Assembly (NCBI GenBank): GCA_017590115.1
Contig: JAGGNK010008559.1
Location: 7,929,888-7,993,887, forward strand
Direction of reading: 5' to 3'
Origin: Montifringilla adamsi
Lineage: Eukaryota; Chordata; Aves; Passeriformes; Passeridae
DNA length: 64,000 bases
Positions 36,301-40,498 of this stretch are shown piece after piece (the stretch's first letter is position 1; each line of letters starts with the position of its first letter). The notes under the pieces were generated by a model. The model made no database searches, was not told the DNA's origin, and saw only the letters and a list, made by a program, of their open reading frames with translations. The translations under genes and the position numbers were made by a program.

Positions 36301-38476
36301 AAACAAGTTTAAAAAAAAAAAATTAGGTCTGCTAATCCCCAAAGTAATTTTTACTTTAGTTGATTAAGAGCTAGTAACCTATTTCTAATTACAAGGGTTC
36401 TCTAAACTTCCAGAAGGACAAACCCAAAAGGAATGGCACTGCCAAGGAATGGACTAGTTCTAATTCACCTTACTGATAATTACCATTCTGTTTCACCCAA
36501 AGCAGAGAAGGGAAAAAAAAAAAAAAAAACCCTGAACTTCGTAAAATAATTTTTTATTTATGTTAAAAATGGAAAATTTTTATGGAAAAACTGAAGTGCA
36601 GAAACACATAGGAGCCTTAACTTTGAAGTGAGTTCAGATAATTACTGAAAAAAAAATACCTAGCTGTTCTTCCACTGTTGCTTTATTTTTTTCAGTGGGA
36701 TACTCCACTGCTTCATAACAGTACTTCGTTGAAAGAGAAAGAGAAGGTGAAAATGACTCCCATGACTTTTGTCATTTCCTCACTAGAAAATGGATCCAGT
36801 GTGACCAAAATTCAAGCAGGTTATACCCTTGGGCAATAAGCTGCTTGACAAGTTAAACAAACCAAATCTGTGTGGGTGATTACACAGGAAAGAGCAGGGA
36901 GGGTGGAAGCTACATCCCAGGAAAGAAACTCCAGCTGCCATTGAAGGCAGGCACACTCCAAGGACAATGCTCACCTCCCCCACTTTCAGGTGAGTAAGCT
37001 CCTCCCTGCTGGTCCTCTGTGGGGAGGGAGAAAGGTGGGATGACTCACACTCTGAGGGTCCATGGAGTTTAATTTGAGGTTAAAGTTCAACTTGGCACTG
37101 CTGGATGATTACAGTCAAGAAGATGCCCTCTCAAGGTTAAACATACTGAGAAAAATTAGGAAACCAGTGCATTTTCCAGTCTTGATCCATTGCCTTCAGC
37201 ACTAGACTCACCTCTGCCACAAACTGTAGCCTTTTTCTTGACCAAATCCCATTAACTTCATTATTATATTCTTGATTTTTAAAGCCTCTTCACTGAAACC
37301 AAGTTTTGGAAACTGCATTTCCAAAGTTTTACTGCATGTGATGTTTAGAAATGGTTCCAGAAGTGAGCAATGGCTCTTTGAGGAGCACGCTCATTTCTGG
37401 AATTCATCACCTTTTACTGAGAGCAGTAGTTAGCTGTTTCAGCATTCAGGAGAGGAAAACACTGATATCTTTTTATATCCCCTTATAACAGGATGCCATA
37501 GGTCAGCAGATAAAAGCAAAGGAGGAGAGGCTGGTTGAAATTCGATCAGTTAATAAACATCACTCGAATGTGTTTCTATCCAAACCTCATAACAGGAAGC
37601 AAGTCAAAGCTTTTGAAGACAAAATTTTCAGATCTATTTGCGTCTGTTCCACATTTTACTATGGGCTACTACCAGTGACTTCCCCTATCTTCATCTCAAC
37701 TACACTGAGAACTCTATGTTGAGTCGAAACTTTCCATTTCAACACAATAAAAGTGAAATACATAACAAACAGTAAGCACCCTCAAATAATTTACCTATAT
37801 CCTTTCTGTTCAATTTGGCCTACTGAAAAATAACTCCAGTATGTCAACAGCCAATAGACTTTAACTTGTCAGAAGTGAAAGTGAAAAAATAAAGTTGTTG
37901 ATTCTGTGTTGCCCCTCACTCCAAGTCCAAGAGTCAAGGCTAGAAAGCAGGCATTATCTACCTTTGGAAAAGTCTGAATTCATTTCACACTTTCAGTATT
38001 GTTACACCGACCTGAGTACAACTTGATATTTATTTTGTGTCCTTGAGCCACTTGTTCATAGATGAATAAAAATGCCTACACCAATATAAGCAATAGCACT
38101 AGTGCTAAAAAAAAAAATCAGCATACCTAAATCAGGCATATTTACAAATGCAGCTCATAACTGATTGAATGACAACTTGGCTTAAAGGCTCATTGTGGAA
38201 CAAAATTTAGTCAGGAAGCTGTGTCATTAAACACAATACTCCTTAGATCACTTTCCAAACTACACCAGATTAAATGGCAGGTAGGCACATATTGGAAGTT
38301 ATTGTAGCTGACTGTCATGCTAATCCTTTGTCATGTTATCATAGAAGAAATTTAACCAAAACAGAAGAGTTAACCTTACCTACTAACAGCCAAACCACGT
38401 TGGAGTCATGTTCTGTGAGGAAATCTTCCAGCTGCGTGATACTTGGGACAAAACTATCATTTTTTCTTTGATCCAT
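1..38476 (-). CDS. BLTP1: BLTP1 (KIAA1109) coding region, partial: 35 exons, first 1970 residues
   Basis: The spliced minus-strand exons encode the N-terminal part of bridge-like lipid transfer protein 1, the vertebrate orthologue of Drosophila tweek and yeast Csf1. Family knowledge: these are ER-anchored rods built of repeating beta-groove units. They carry phospholipids through a hydrophobic channel at membrane contact sites and matter for endocytic and synaptic vesicle membrane and for early development; loss in humans causes Alkuraya-Kucinskas syndrome. Seen here: a start MDQRKND in exon 2, one hydrophobic segment at about residues 26-47, long beta-rich conserved sequence to about residue 1200, a Ser/Pro-rich linker to about 1600, then conserved sequence again. 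All 34 internal junctions are GT-AG and keep frame, and the 5910 nt contain no stop. The family's usual length is about 5000 residues, so about 60 percent lies beyond the left edge. Identification is by recognition of the protein over its whole length. Confidence 0.97.
198..832. other. Intron 35 of BLTP1
   Basis: 635 bp of AT-rich sequence between exons 35 and 36; nothing further recognised. Confidence 0.9.
833..1030 (-). CDS. BLTP1: BLTP1 exon 35, residues 1839-1905
   Basis: The exon encodes DIGTCAITAIPFGKSKVLFT, LEELDEFTFVDETDQQAVPD and SQEKWGWIMFECGIENLTIK. Acceptor TTCACAG, donor G|GTAAAC, ending phase 1. Confidence 0.95.
1031..2445. other. Intron 34 of BLTP1
   Basis: 1415 bp. Short open frames occur on the plus strand (1202-1459, 1513-1824) but have no recognisable similarity and are opposite to the gene. 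No repeat or RNA gene was seen. Confidence 0.9.
2446..2648 (-). CDS. BLTP1: BLTP1 exon 34, residues 1771-1839
   Basis: The exon encodes GIVEETSNNTEAGRNSVTFD, RYIQTSKMQPQSSGSLRSNS and a conserved end KEIAAKLNIHRVHGQLRGLD. The acceptor TTGTAAAG has A before AG; donor CAG|GTATTT is weak at +5. Intron 33 on its right is the shortest here at 110 bp. Confidence 0.94.
2759..2886 (-). CDS. BLTP1: BLTP1 exon 33, residues 1729-1771
   Basis: The exon encodes VNLCLLQASVDESPGVSSSK and TVTHVSLVALCFDRIATQVR plus MN. Acceptor GTGCAG, donor AG|GTAACA, ending phase 2. Confidence 0.95.
2887..4185. other. Introns 32 and 31 of BLTP1 (around exon 32)
   Basis: Intron 32 (2887-3231, 345 bp) and intron 31 (3379-4185, 807 bp) are plain AT-rich sequence. 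The plus-strand open frame at 3052-3408 overlaps exon 32 in antisense and is a shadow. Confidence 0.88.
3232..3378 (-). CDS. BLTP1: BLTP1 exon 32, residues 1680-1728
   Basis: The exon encodes LSSKQDIRGTKIDATTTGTT, then LSLKQDNVTIKGLQANVTVP plus K. The acceptor is CTCTTCAAG, donor AAG|GTAACA, phase 0 at both ends. Confidence 0.95.
4186..4306 (-). CDS. BLTP1: BLTP1 exon 31, residues 1639-1679
   Basis: The exon encodes YIEAMVHCASSRHPAAIVDD and LHCKVLRDAVQNSKTSSSEN. Acceptor CTCACAG, donor AAT|GTGAGG, phase 0. Confidence 0.95.
4591..4764 (-). CDS. BLTP1: BLTP1 exon 30, residues 1581-1639
   Basis: The exon encodes TPYTPLDKKSAENTDDETIT, then TRTTAIVEVKGTVDVVLTPL and VAEALD. This marks the return from the linker to folded groove sequence. 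Acceptor GTTTAG, donor AG|GTAATT, ending phase 2. Confidence 0.95.
4765..6108. other. Introns 29 and 28 of BLTP1 (around exon 29)
   Basis: Intron 29 (4765-5243, 479 bp) and intron 28 (5315-6108, 794 bp). AT-rich; no element recognised. Confidence 0.88.
5244..5314 (-). CDS. BLTP1: BLTP1 exon 29, residues 1558-1581
   Basis: The exon encodes IVKQGLTANSLLDRGMQLTG and STS in 71 nt. Acceptor ATCTTAG, donor AA|GTAAGT, ending phase 2. Confidence 0.93.
6109..6952 (-). CDS. BLTP1: BLTP1 exon 28, residues 1276-1557, large linker exon
   Basis: At 844 nt this is the largest exon in the window. The first 30 residues diverge from mammals and are Gly/Pro-rich; then follow the conserved SPMRSPLKRQASVCSTRLGS, SSDVSRSDENVLDSPKQRRS and DSEAYFSAAEEFEPISSDEG blocks, a basic patch (RKKRKKQ) and SVKHPTNKRTSKSSLHRPLD. 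Many Ser-Pro and basic-Ser sites suggest a phosphorylated disordered linker (inference). Acceptor GTTCCCAG, donor AAG|GTATGG, ending phase 0. The 5' third is unusually CpG-rich. Confidence 0.96.
6953..8030. other. Introns 27 and 26 of BLTP1 (around exon 27)
   Basis: Intron 27 (6953-7336, 384 bp) and intron 26 (7596-8030, 435 bp). No repeat or RNA gene recognised. Confidence 0.88.
7337..7595 (-). CDS. BLTP1: BLTP1 exon 27, residues 1190-1276, Ser-rich linker
   Basis: The exon opens with the conserved KRKDWDCRSVGIEVERKAQH and SLQVPLRSH, then enters a low-complexity Ser/Glu stretch at residues 1224-1238 and an acidic, presumably disordered tail. Acceptor ATCCTAG, donor AG|GTTAGT (a weaker donor with T at +3). 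It ends in phase 2. Confidence 0.94.
8031..8281 (-). CDS. BLTP1: BLTP1 exon 26, residues 1106-1190
   Basis: The exon encodes LWFLWPDD, then a basic stretch followed by a Cys cluster (KCGCLGGC, Cys 1125, 1127 and 1131) and RFFGGTLTGLDFFKLEELTP. A run of Ser leads to SLLQPGEWIITKEIPKILDG. Acceptor TTTTATAG, donor G|GTGAGA. Intron 25 before it is only 117 bp. The role of the Cys cluster is not known to me. Confidence 0.95.
8399..8676 (-). CDS. BLTP1: BLTP1 exon 25, residues 1014-1106
   Basis: The exon starts MGAIRIANCNLHNQSVGEGV, includes LQPILRRAYWLEAGSVNLGL and DIALAADHPSKHEVQRHFLE, and ends with NRTK. Acceptor TTTGCAG, donor AG|GTGAGC, ending phase 2. Its middle part is richer in CpG than the flanks. 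Confidence 0.95.
8677..10237. other. Intron 24 of BLTP1
   Basis: 1561 bp of AT-rich sequence with short A and T runs; no transposon or RNA gene recognised. Confidence 0.88.
10238..10357 (-). CDS. BLTP1: BLTP1 exon 24, residues 974-1013
   Basis: The exon encodes TNSVPGPCPTSDDLKYTMTR and LAMDGADLYVVEHGCATNIK. Acceptor CCTTCAG, donor AAG|GTAAAA, phase 0 at both ends. Intron 23, between exons 23 and 24, is only 166 bp. Confidence 0.95.
10524..10652 (-). CDS. BLTP1: BLTP1 exon 23, residues 931-973
   Basis: The exon encodes LACLLEWGQTFVFHVVCREF, then SVILCQHGIDRRFCDPK. Acceptor CTTACAG, donor AAG|GTACCT, phase 0 at both ends. Confidence 0.95.
10653..12314. other. Intron 22 of BLTP1
   Basis: 1662 bp. 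The first few hundred bases beside exon 23 are GC-richer, the remainder AT-rich; nothing recognised. Confidence 0.88.
12315..12491 (-). CDS. BLTP1: BLTP1 exon 22, residues 872-930
   Basis: The exon starts RPAVDEVLREGHISLSGLQL and continues RAHAMFSAEGLPLGSDTLEY to AKVTAPQ. Acceptor TTGGCAG, donor CAG|GTACCA, phase 0 at both ends. Confidence 0.95.
12739..12876 (-). CDS. BLTP1: BLTP1 exon 21, residues 826-871
   Basis: The exon encodes HCSPDGPDCPTAFLERLCFE and MKKGFRETMLQLVLSPVNLF, ending LNDNYQ. Acceptor ATTTCAG, donor CAG|GTCAGT, phase 0 at both ends. Confidence 0.94.
12877..13472. other. Intron 20 of BLTP1
   Basis: 596 bp, AT-rich. A near-repeat TTTTGGTATGTATGCTTACA / TTTTGGTAAGC at about 13330-13362 is the only pattern noticed. 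Confidence 0.85.
13473..13700 (-). CDS. BLTP1: BLTP1 exon 20, residues 750-825
   Basis: The exon starts ENYFGEDDMYTDFEEVISSP, contains a Ser-rich turn (SLSTSSSSGW) and ends LRPWDITVLVNLYKVHGRLP plus V. Acceptor TTCTAG, donor GTG|GTAAGT, phase 0 at both ends, so it could be skipped without a frameshift. Confidence 0.95.
13701..16058. other. Intron 19 of BLTP1
   Basis: 2358 bp containing the long poly(A) tract at 15224-15356. Otherwise AT-rich sequence with no recognisable element. Confidence 0.88.
15224..15356. repeat. Poly(A)/A-rich low-complexity tract in intron 19
   Basis: An uninterrupted run of 51 A (15262-15312), then CCC, then 16 A (15316-15331), flanked by AAACC-type A-rich sequence on both sides. 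No transposon body is recognisable beside it. Read on the minus strand it is poly(T). Open frames of poly-Lys or poly-Phe across it are artefacts. Confidence 0.9.
16059..16267 (-). CDS. BLTP1: BLTP1 exon 19, residues 680-749
   Basis: The exon encodes SEMEETMLSVLRPSQKTSDS, a Ser/Thr/Pro loop, then DPSELPPDKLHVELELSPDS and a return to groove sequence ending KAFLSIK. Acceptor CTCCCAAG, donor AAG|GTAGGC, phase 0. Confidence 0.95.
16268..18305. other. Intron 18 of BLTP1
   Basis: 2038 bp, AT-rich, with a run of about 12 T near 17668. No gene or transposon recognised. Confidence 0.88.
18306..18412 (-). CDS. BLTP1: BLTP1 exon 18, residues 644-680
   Basis: The exon encodes AGWVECWTVPSVVFTIDYSW and HPIYPQKADEQLKQS. 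The acceptor is TTTTGAAAG, with A instead of the usual C before AG. Donor T|GTAAGT, ending phase 1. Confidence 0.95.
18534..18547. repeat. (AT)7 microsatellite in intron 17
   Basis: Alternating AT in the 158-bp intron between exons 17 and 18, only 23 bp from the exon 17 donor. Confidence 0.8.
18571..18749 (-). CDS. BLTP1: BLTP1 exon 17, residues 585-644
   Basis: The exon encodes GEDVDLHLYLPDCHPSKYSL and FMLVKDCQPNK, then a more variable Cys/Ser-containing loop and KPKWRNITQEE. Acceptor TTTTTTAG, donor GA|GTGAGT, ending phase 2. This exon has no long unspliced open frame and was assembled directly from the sequence. Confidence 0.94.
19371..19535. repeat. AT-rich tract with degenerate TATACA/TATGTA repeats in intron 16
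   Basis: Imperfect purine-pyrimidine alternation such as ATATACACAGACATACA and TATCTATATGTATTGTG. Simple-sequence derived. Confidence 0.65.
19700..19797 (-). CDS. BLTP1: BLTP1 exon 16, residues 552-584
   Basis: The exon encodes YLAACGETLNIVFSLPFTDF and VPTTCNTRFSLR. Acceptor TCCCAG, donor AGG|GTAAGG, phase 0. Confidence 0.95.
20202..20357 (-). CDS. BLTP1: BLTP1 exon 15, residues 500-552
   Basis: The exon encodes LIQDWSSDSAPDIFSFVPYM, then FHQFEMIWAANQHNWIDCST and KQQEN, a block nearly invariant among vertebrates. Acceptor GTCTAG, donor G|GTGAGA, phase 1 at both ends. Confidence 0.96.
20358..21123. other. Intron 14 of BLTP1 with GC-richer block
   Basis: 766 bp. From about 20440 to 20760 the sequence is GC-richer than the other introns and carries two TAATTA homeodomain-type cores (20553-20558 and 20579-20584). 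The second is the centre of the perfect 14-bp palindrome GGGCTAATTAGCCC. It matches no transposon I recognise. Confidence 0.75.
21124..21241 (-). CDS. BLTP1: BLTP1 exon 14, residues 461-500
   Basis: The exon encodes FHINASYPRIWNMPQTWQCE and LEVYKATYHFIFAQKSFFT. Acceptor CCCACAG, donor CAG|GTAACC, ending phase 1. Confidence 0.95.
22092..22183 (-). CDS. BLTP1: BLTP1 exon 13, residues 430-460
   Basis: The exon encodes YSPTIKGQLLHVDATSSMQY and RTLLEAEMLA. Acceptor TTGCCAG, donor GCT|GTAAGT, phase 0. Confidence 0.95.
22478..22556 (-). CDS. BLTP1: BLTP1 exon 12, residues 404-430
   Basis: The exon encodes ETNAVHVNVGAGSYLEINIP and MTVSEN. Acceptor AATGCAG, donor G|GTGAGT, ending phase 1. Confidence 0.95.
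23314..23470 (-). CDS. BLTP1: BLTP1 exon 11, residues 351-403
   Basis: The exon encodes DCLWKFFFPPDYQVMKVSEI, then QPGKPRQILAFELRMNIIAD and TIDLLFTKNR. Acceptor CACTAG, donor AGG|GTAAAT, phase 0. Confidence 0.95.
25034..25184 (-). CDS. BLTP1: BLTP1 exon 10, residues 301-351
   Basis: The exon encodes an acidic loop (LVPEETEESNDGEASNEDSK) followed by LQDLPPCWGLDIVCGKGTDF and NYGPWADRQ, the latter a strongly conserved block. Acceptor ATACAG, donor AG|GTATGA. Confidence 0.95.
25594..25673 (-). CDS. BLTP1: BLTP1 exon 9, residues 274-301
   Basis: The exon encodes PPRLMGEGFVVMQSNDVDIY and YYMDEP. Acceptor TTGCAG, donor CAG|GTACAA, ending phase 1. Confidence 0.95.
27590..27737 (+). mobile_element. 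CR1 LINE 3' tail fragment (older copy) in BLTP1 intron 8
   Basis: The sequence matches the familiar avian CR1 3' end: CATCCCTG, TTCAAGGCCAGGCTGGATGG, GGGTTGAACTAGATGGC, CCCAAACTATTCTATGATT. It is noticeably diverged (for example GAGCAATCTGATCTGGTTGA), so an old insertion. The left limit is approximate. It lies opposite to the direction of BLTP1 transcription. Confidence 0.88.
27978..28171 (-). CDS. BLTP1: BLTP1 exon 8, residues 210-274
   Basis: The exon encodes GRLAFGNHYQPQTLCINFDD, then the TTKPPSSHLDQFMHIVKGKL region, ending YVGLQND. Acceptor GATTTAG, donor GA|GTAAGT. It belongs to the first groove repeat units and is highly conserved. Confidence 0.96.
28172..28858. other. Intron 7 of BLTP1
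   Basis: 687 bp, AT-rich; nothing recognised. Confidence 0.88.
28859..28940 (-). CDS. BLTP1: BLTP1 exon 7, residues 182-209
   Basis: The exon encodes VKVKTESQDPSSSWRSLIPV and then IKVNVST. Acceptor AAATTTAG preceded by an A/T-rich tract, donor ACG|GTGAGT, phase 0. Confidence 0.94.
29049..29072. repeat. Perfect inverted repeat, 9-bp arms, 6-nt loop
   Basis: CCTGGGGAA, loop CACGCC, then TTCCCCAGG. The stem forms on either strand. Confidence 0.8.
29112..29130. repeat. Perfect inverted repeat, 8-bp arms, 3-nt loop
   Basis: CCAGGCTT, loop CCC, then AAGCCTGG, 39 nt right of the previous hairpin. Confidence 0.8.
30045..30231 (-). CDS. BLTP1: BLTP1 exon 6, residues 120-182
   Basis: The exon starts DPKAETRLYIMVNDFEFHVY and runs through YGQLQELFGLDPTIIPAKKD to a charged loop (residues about 165-182) that varies between species. 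Acceptor GGTTAG, donor AG|GTAAAT. The last codon (182) is split AG|T across the intron and gives Ser here. Confidence 0.95.
30232..33377. other. Intron 5 of BLTP1
   Basis: 3146 bp of AT-rich sequence; no transposon, RNA gene or conserved-looking block recognised. Confidence 0.88.
33378..33442 (-). CDS. BLTP1: BLTP1 exon 5, residues 98-120
   Basis: This 65-nt exon encodes IQDGFIIFRWWKMYNPKQKQ and H, an invariant stretch of the vertebrate protein. Acceptor GATTTAG, donor G|GTAGGT. Confidence 0.94.
34068..34146 (-). CDS. BLTP1: BLTP1 exon 4, residues 72-98
   Basis: The exon encodes SFSFSVLSGKVMVREIYF and then ITEDMSI, conserved beta-strand sequence near the start of the groove. Its acceptor ATTAG lies only 9 nt from a run of 26 T in the transcript sense. 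Donor AG|GTACAT; it ends in phase 2. Confidence 0.94.
34156..34181. repeat. Run of 26 A at the exon 4 acceptor (poly-T in the transcript)
   Basis: The homopolymer forms the polypyrimidine tract of BLTP1 exon 4, ending 9 nt before the exon. Confidence 0.9.
34670..34705. repeat. A-rich tract in intron 3
   Basis: 21 A (34670-34690), C, about 10 A, C, 4 A. Simple low-complexity sequence. Confidence 0.85.
35554..35670 (-). CDS. BLTP1: BLTP1 exon 3: rest of membrane anchor, residues 33-72
   Basis: The exon completes the hydrophobic anchor (ATILSCGWIIYLTYY) and continues with NSRNIGLILTLVLNRLYKHG, the start of the chorein-like groove region. Acceptor CAACAG, donor G|GTAAGT; phase 1 at both ends. 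Confidence 0.95.
35671..38379. other. Intron 2 of BLTP1
   Basis: 2709 bp, AT-rich, with a 17-A run; nothing else recognised. Confidence 0.88.
36513..36529. repeat. Run of 17 A in intron 2
   Basis: Uninterrupted homopolymer between GGG and CCC. Confidence 0.85.
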
Positions 38477-38509
38477 TGCTACACTGTTTTTGCACCAGCA
38501 CCTATAGAA
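38380..38509 (-). CDS. BLTP1: BLTP1 exon 2: start codon, residues 1-33
   Basis: The acceptor TTTTTCTTTCAG ends at 38510 and the donor G|GTAAGG starts at 38379. The ATG is at 38474-38476 with a strong Kozak context (G at -3, G at +4), and the protein starts MDQRKNDSFVPSITQ as in other vertebrates. The first 33 nt of the exon are 5' UTR. The exon ends in phase 1, inside the transmembrane segment (NVVWLLV). Confidence 0.95.
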
Positions 38510-39314
38510 CTGAAAGAAAAAGAAAACCATTCCAAAATCAAAATGAGTAACAAGCACAGTACAGTTTGGAAAAAACGGACTATGTGCCATCTTAAATCAT
38601 CTCCATCAGTCTGTTTCACACAACTACAAATGTACTTGTTTTATTCCTTCAATAACAACTTCATGATTCTCAGCTACCTCCTCTTCTACTCCAAAGCTCC
38701 AGAAACACTTTCACTCATCTCTGCTGGAACAGTTTCCTGGCACAAGACTGCTCCAAACAAACTACAGAGCAACAAAATACCAAAATATGCTCTCCAAATT
38801 TAGTACCCTGGATGCCCTGCACAGCATACAAAAGCAAATAAATGTCTAAAACTGTTGTGCCACAGCAGTAAGTCAAAAGGCAATTGAACATACAAGTAAA
38901 AATGAGGCTGTATTAAGCTTACCAATATGCAAAAATGTAACATGAGACTAAACCCCTGAGAAGGGAAGGCCAAAGGAGACACTTCTAGGAGTTACAGAAA
39001 ATTCCCAAAACTCTCTGATCTGCTGTGTCCATAATTCTGCTTAAGGATGGATTTGTATCATTCTGTTAAAACCGACTATCTGGTTGATCTGTTATAGAGA
39101 ACAGAAAACCAGCCCTTCTGATCTTACATATACATTCAAATCACTTGCAAATGGGTTTATATTAATTAAATGTGATTAGCAGGTAGTTGCTCAACTCAGC
39201 AACATCTGTAATTACACAGCAGTATTTTTGTTGCATTGGTTTCATTTGAAGTCATCTCCCTTGGATGTTATCTGTCAAATCTCCTTACAAAAAAAGAAGC
39301 ATTAATTCTGCTTC

Positions 39315-39329
39315 TTTTTTTTTTTTTTT
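39315..39329. repeat. Run of 15 T in intron 1
   Basis: Homopolymer in AT-rich intronic sequence. Confidence 0.8.
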
Positions 39330-40439
39330 ATTTTCTAATACTTTCCAGCTCCTGGCAGCCTGTCTTCCTGACAGTATTCACCCCTCAAAAAATATGAGTA
39401 GATTTGATTCCCCTTTGTTATGAAGTCTCTGCTGGTTTCTCCATCAAGGGATCTAGAACATAAAACTAATATTGATGAGTCCTTAATTTTTCAGCATAAC
39501 AGCTTTGAATAATCAGTTTTTGCAAATGTTTGCAGTAAATGCAGCTATTCATCTGTTTTTCTCTTTAATACTCAAACTACTCTAATTATTTTAACTGGAA
39601 GAAGTTGGGAAAAAACTACTTTTAATGCACTTGTTTCTCTTGTTGTACCCTGAACCAACAGCCTGTGTTTAGAACAACAATAGGAGTACAGTCCCAAGAA
39701 TAAGGGTTAATAATTTGTTCATTACCCCTCCTGCAAGAAGGAATAGAATGGGGAGGAAATAAAATGAAAGCAGCAACAGAACAAAGAAACTACAGAAAAA
39801 AAAGAAACAACAAAGAAACACCATGAACCAACACCAGTTTCCAGCAGGGATGATAAAAAAGCTACCACCTTACTCCCCTACAAGGGGGAGGAATAAGAGG
39901 AATAAACATCACACACAGGCACACAGGATAAGAAAGGAGCCGTTGTTTCAGAAGGGACTTTAGAACAGCAAATTAAATCACATAATGGCACTGTGATTTG
40001 CTTTAAGACATCCACAGTACCTTAATAAAAAAGCCACATGCCAGTTTGTATGATGGAGCAGATGATGCCTCTGCAGGCAGCCTCCGGGAGCCTTTAACCC
40101 CTGAATCACAGGGTAAAGAGAGAAAGCCAAATCAACACTTTCAGCATAAAAGGATGGAAGGACTTGACCTTGCCCTTTCTCACCAAAGTACAACAGGGTC
40201 ACTCTGTTGTGACCACCACAGAAATGTTGTCAGTAGGTGAGGACTGTGTATCTCTTTCCTCAACCACCAATATTTATCTCATCAAGAAAGCAAACCATGG
40301 CTTTTTCCTAAGAAATTATCACCCAAAACCACAAGATACTGAAACATGATTAAAAATCATTAAAGAAAACCGTGGCAAGACAACTTGGAGACTGAAAGTA
40401 TTGAATCTTGATACTTAGTTACTTAAATAAAAACAGAGT

Positions 40440-40498
40440 TTTTTTTTTTGTTGTTGTTTGTTTTTTGGTGGGTTTTTTTTTTTGTTTTTTTTTTTTTG
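40440..40498. repeat. T-rich low-complexity tract in intron 1
   Basis: About 58 bases of almost only T with GTTGTT and GGTGGG interruptions. Confidence 0.85.

Noticed and set aside
38339..38590. N-terminal extension of BLTP1 upstream of MDQRKND (the frame is open into intron 1)
   Set aside because: The open frame crosses the acceptor at 38510-38512 into the intron; exon 2 supplies only 33 nt upstream, and the conserved protein starts at MDQRKND with a strong Kozak context.
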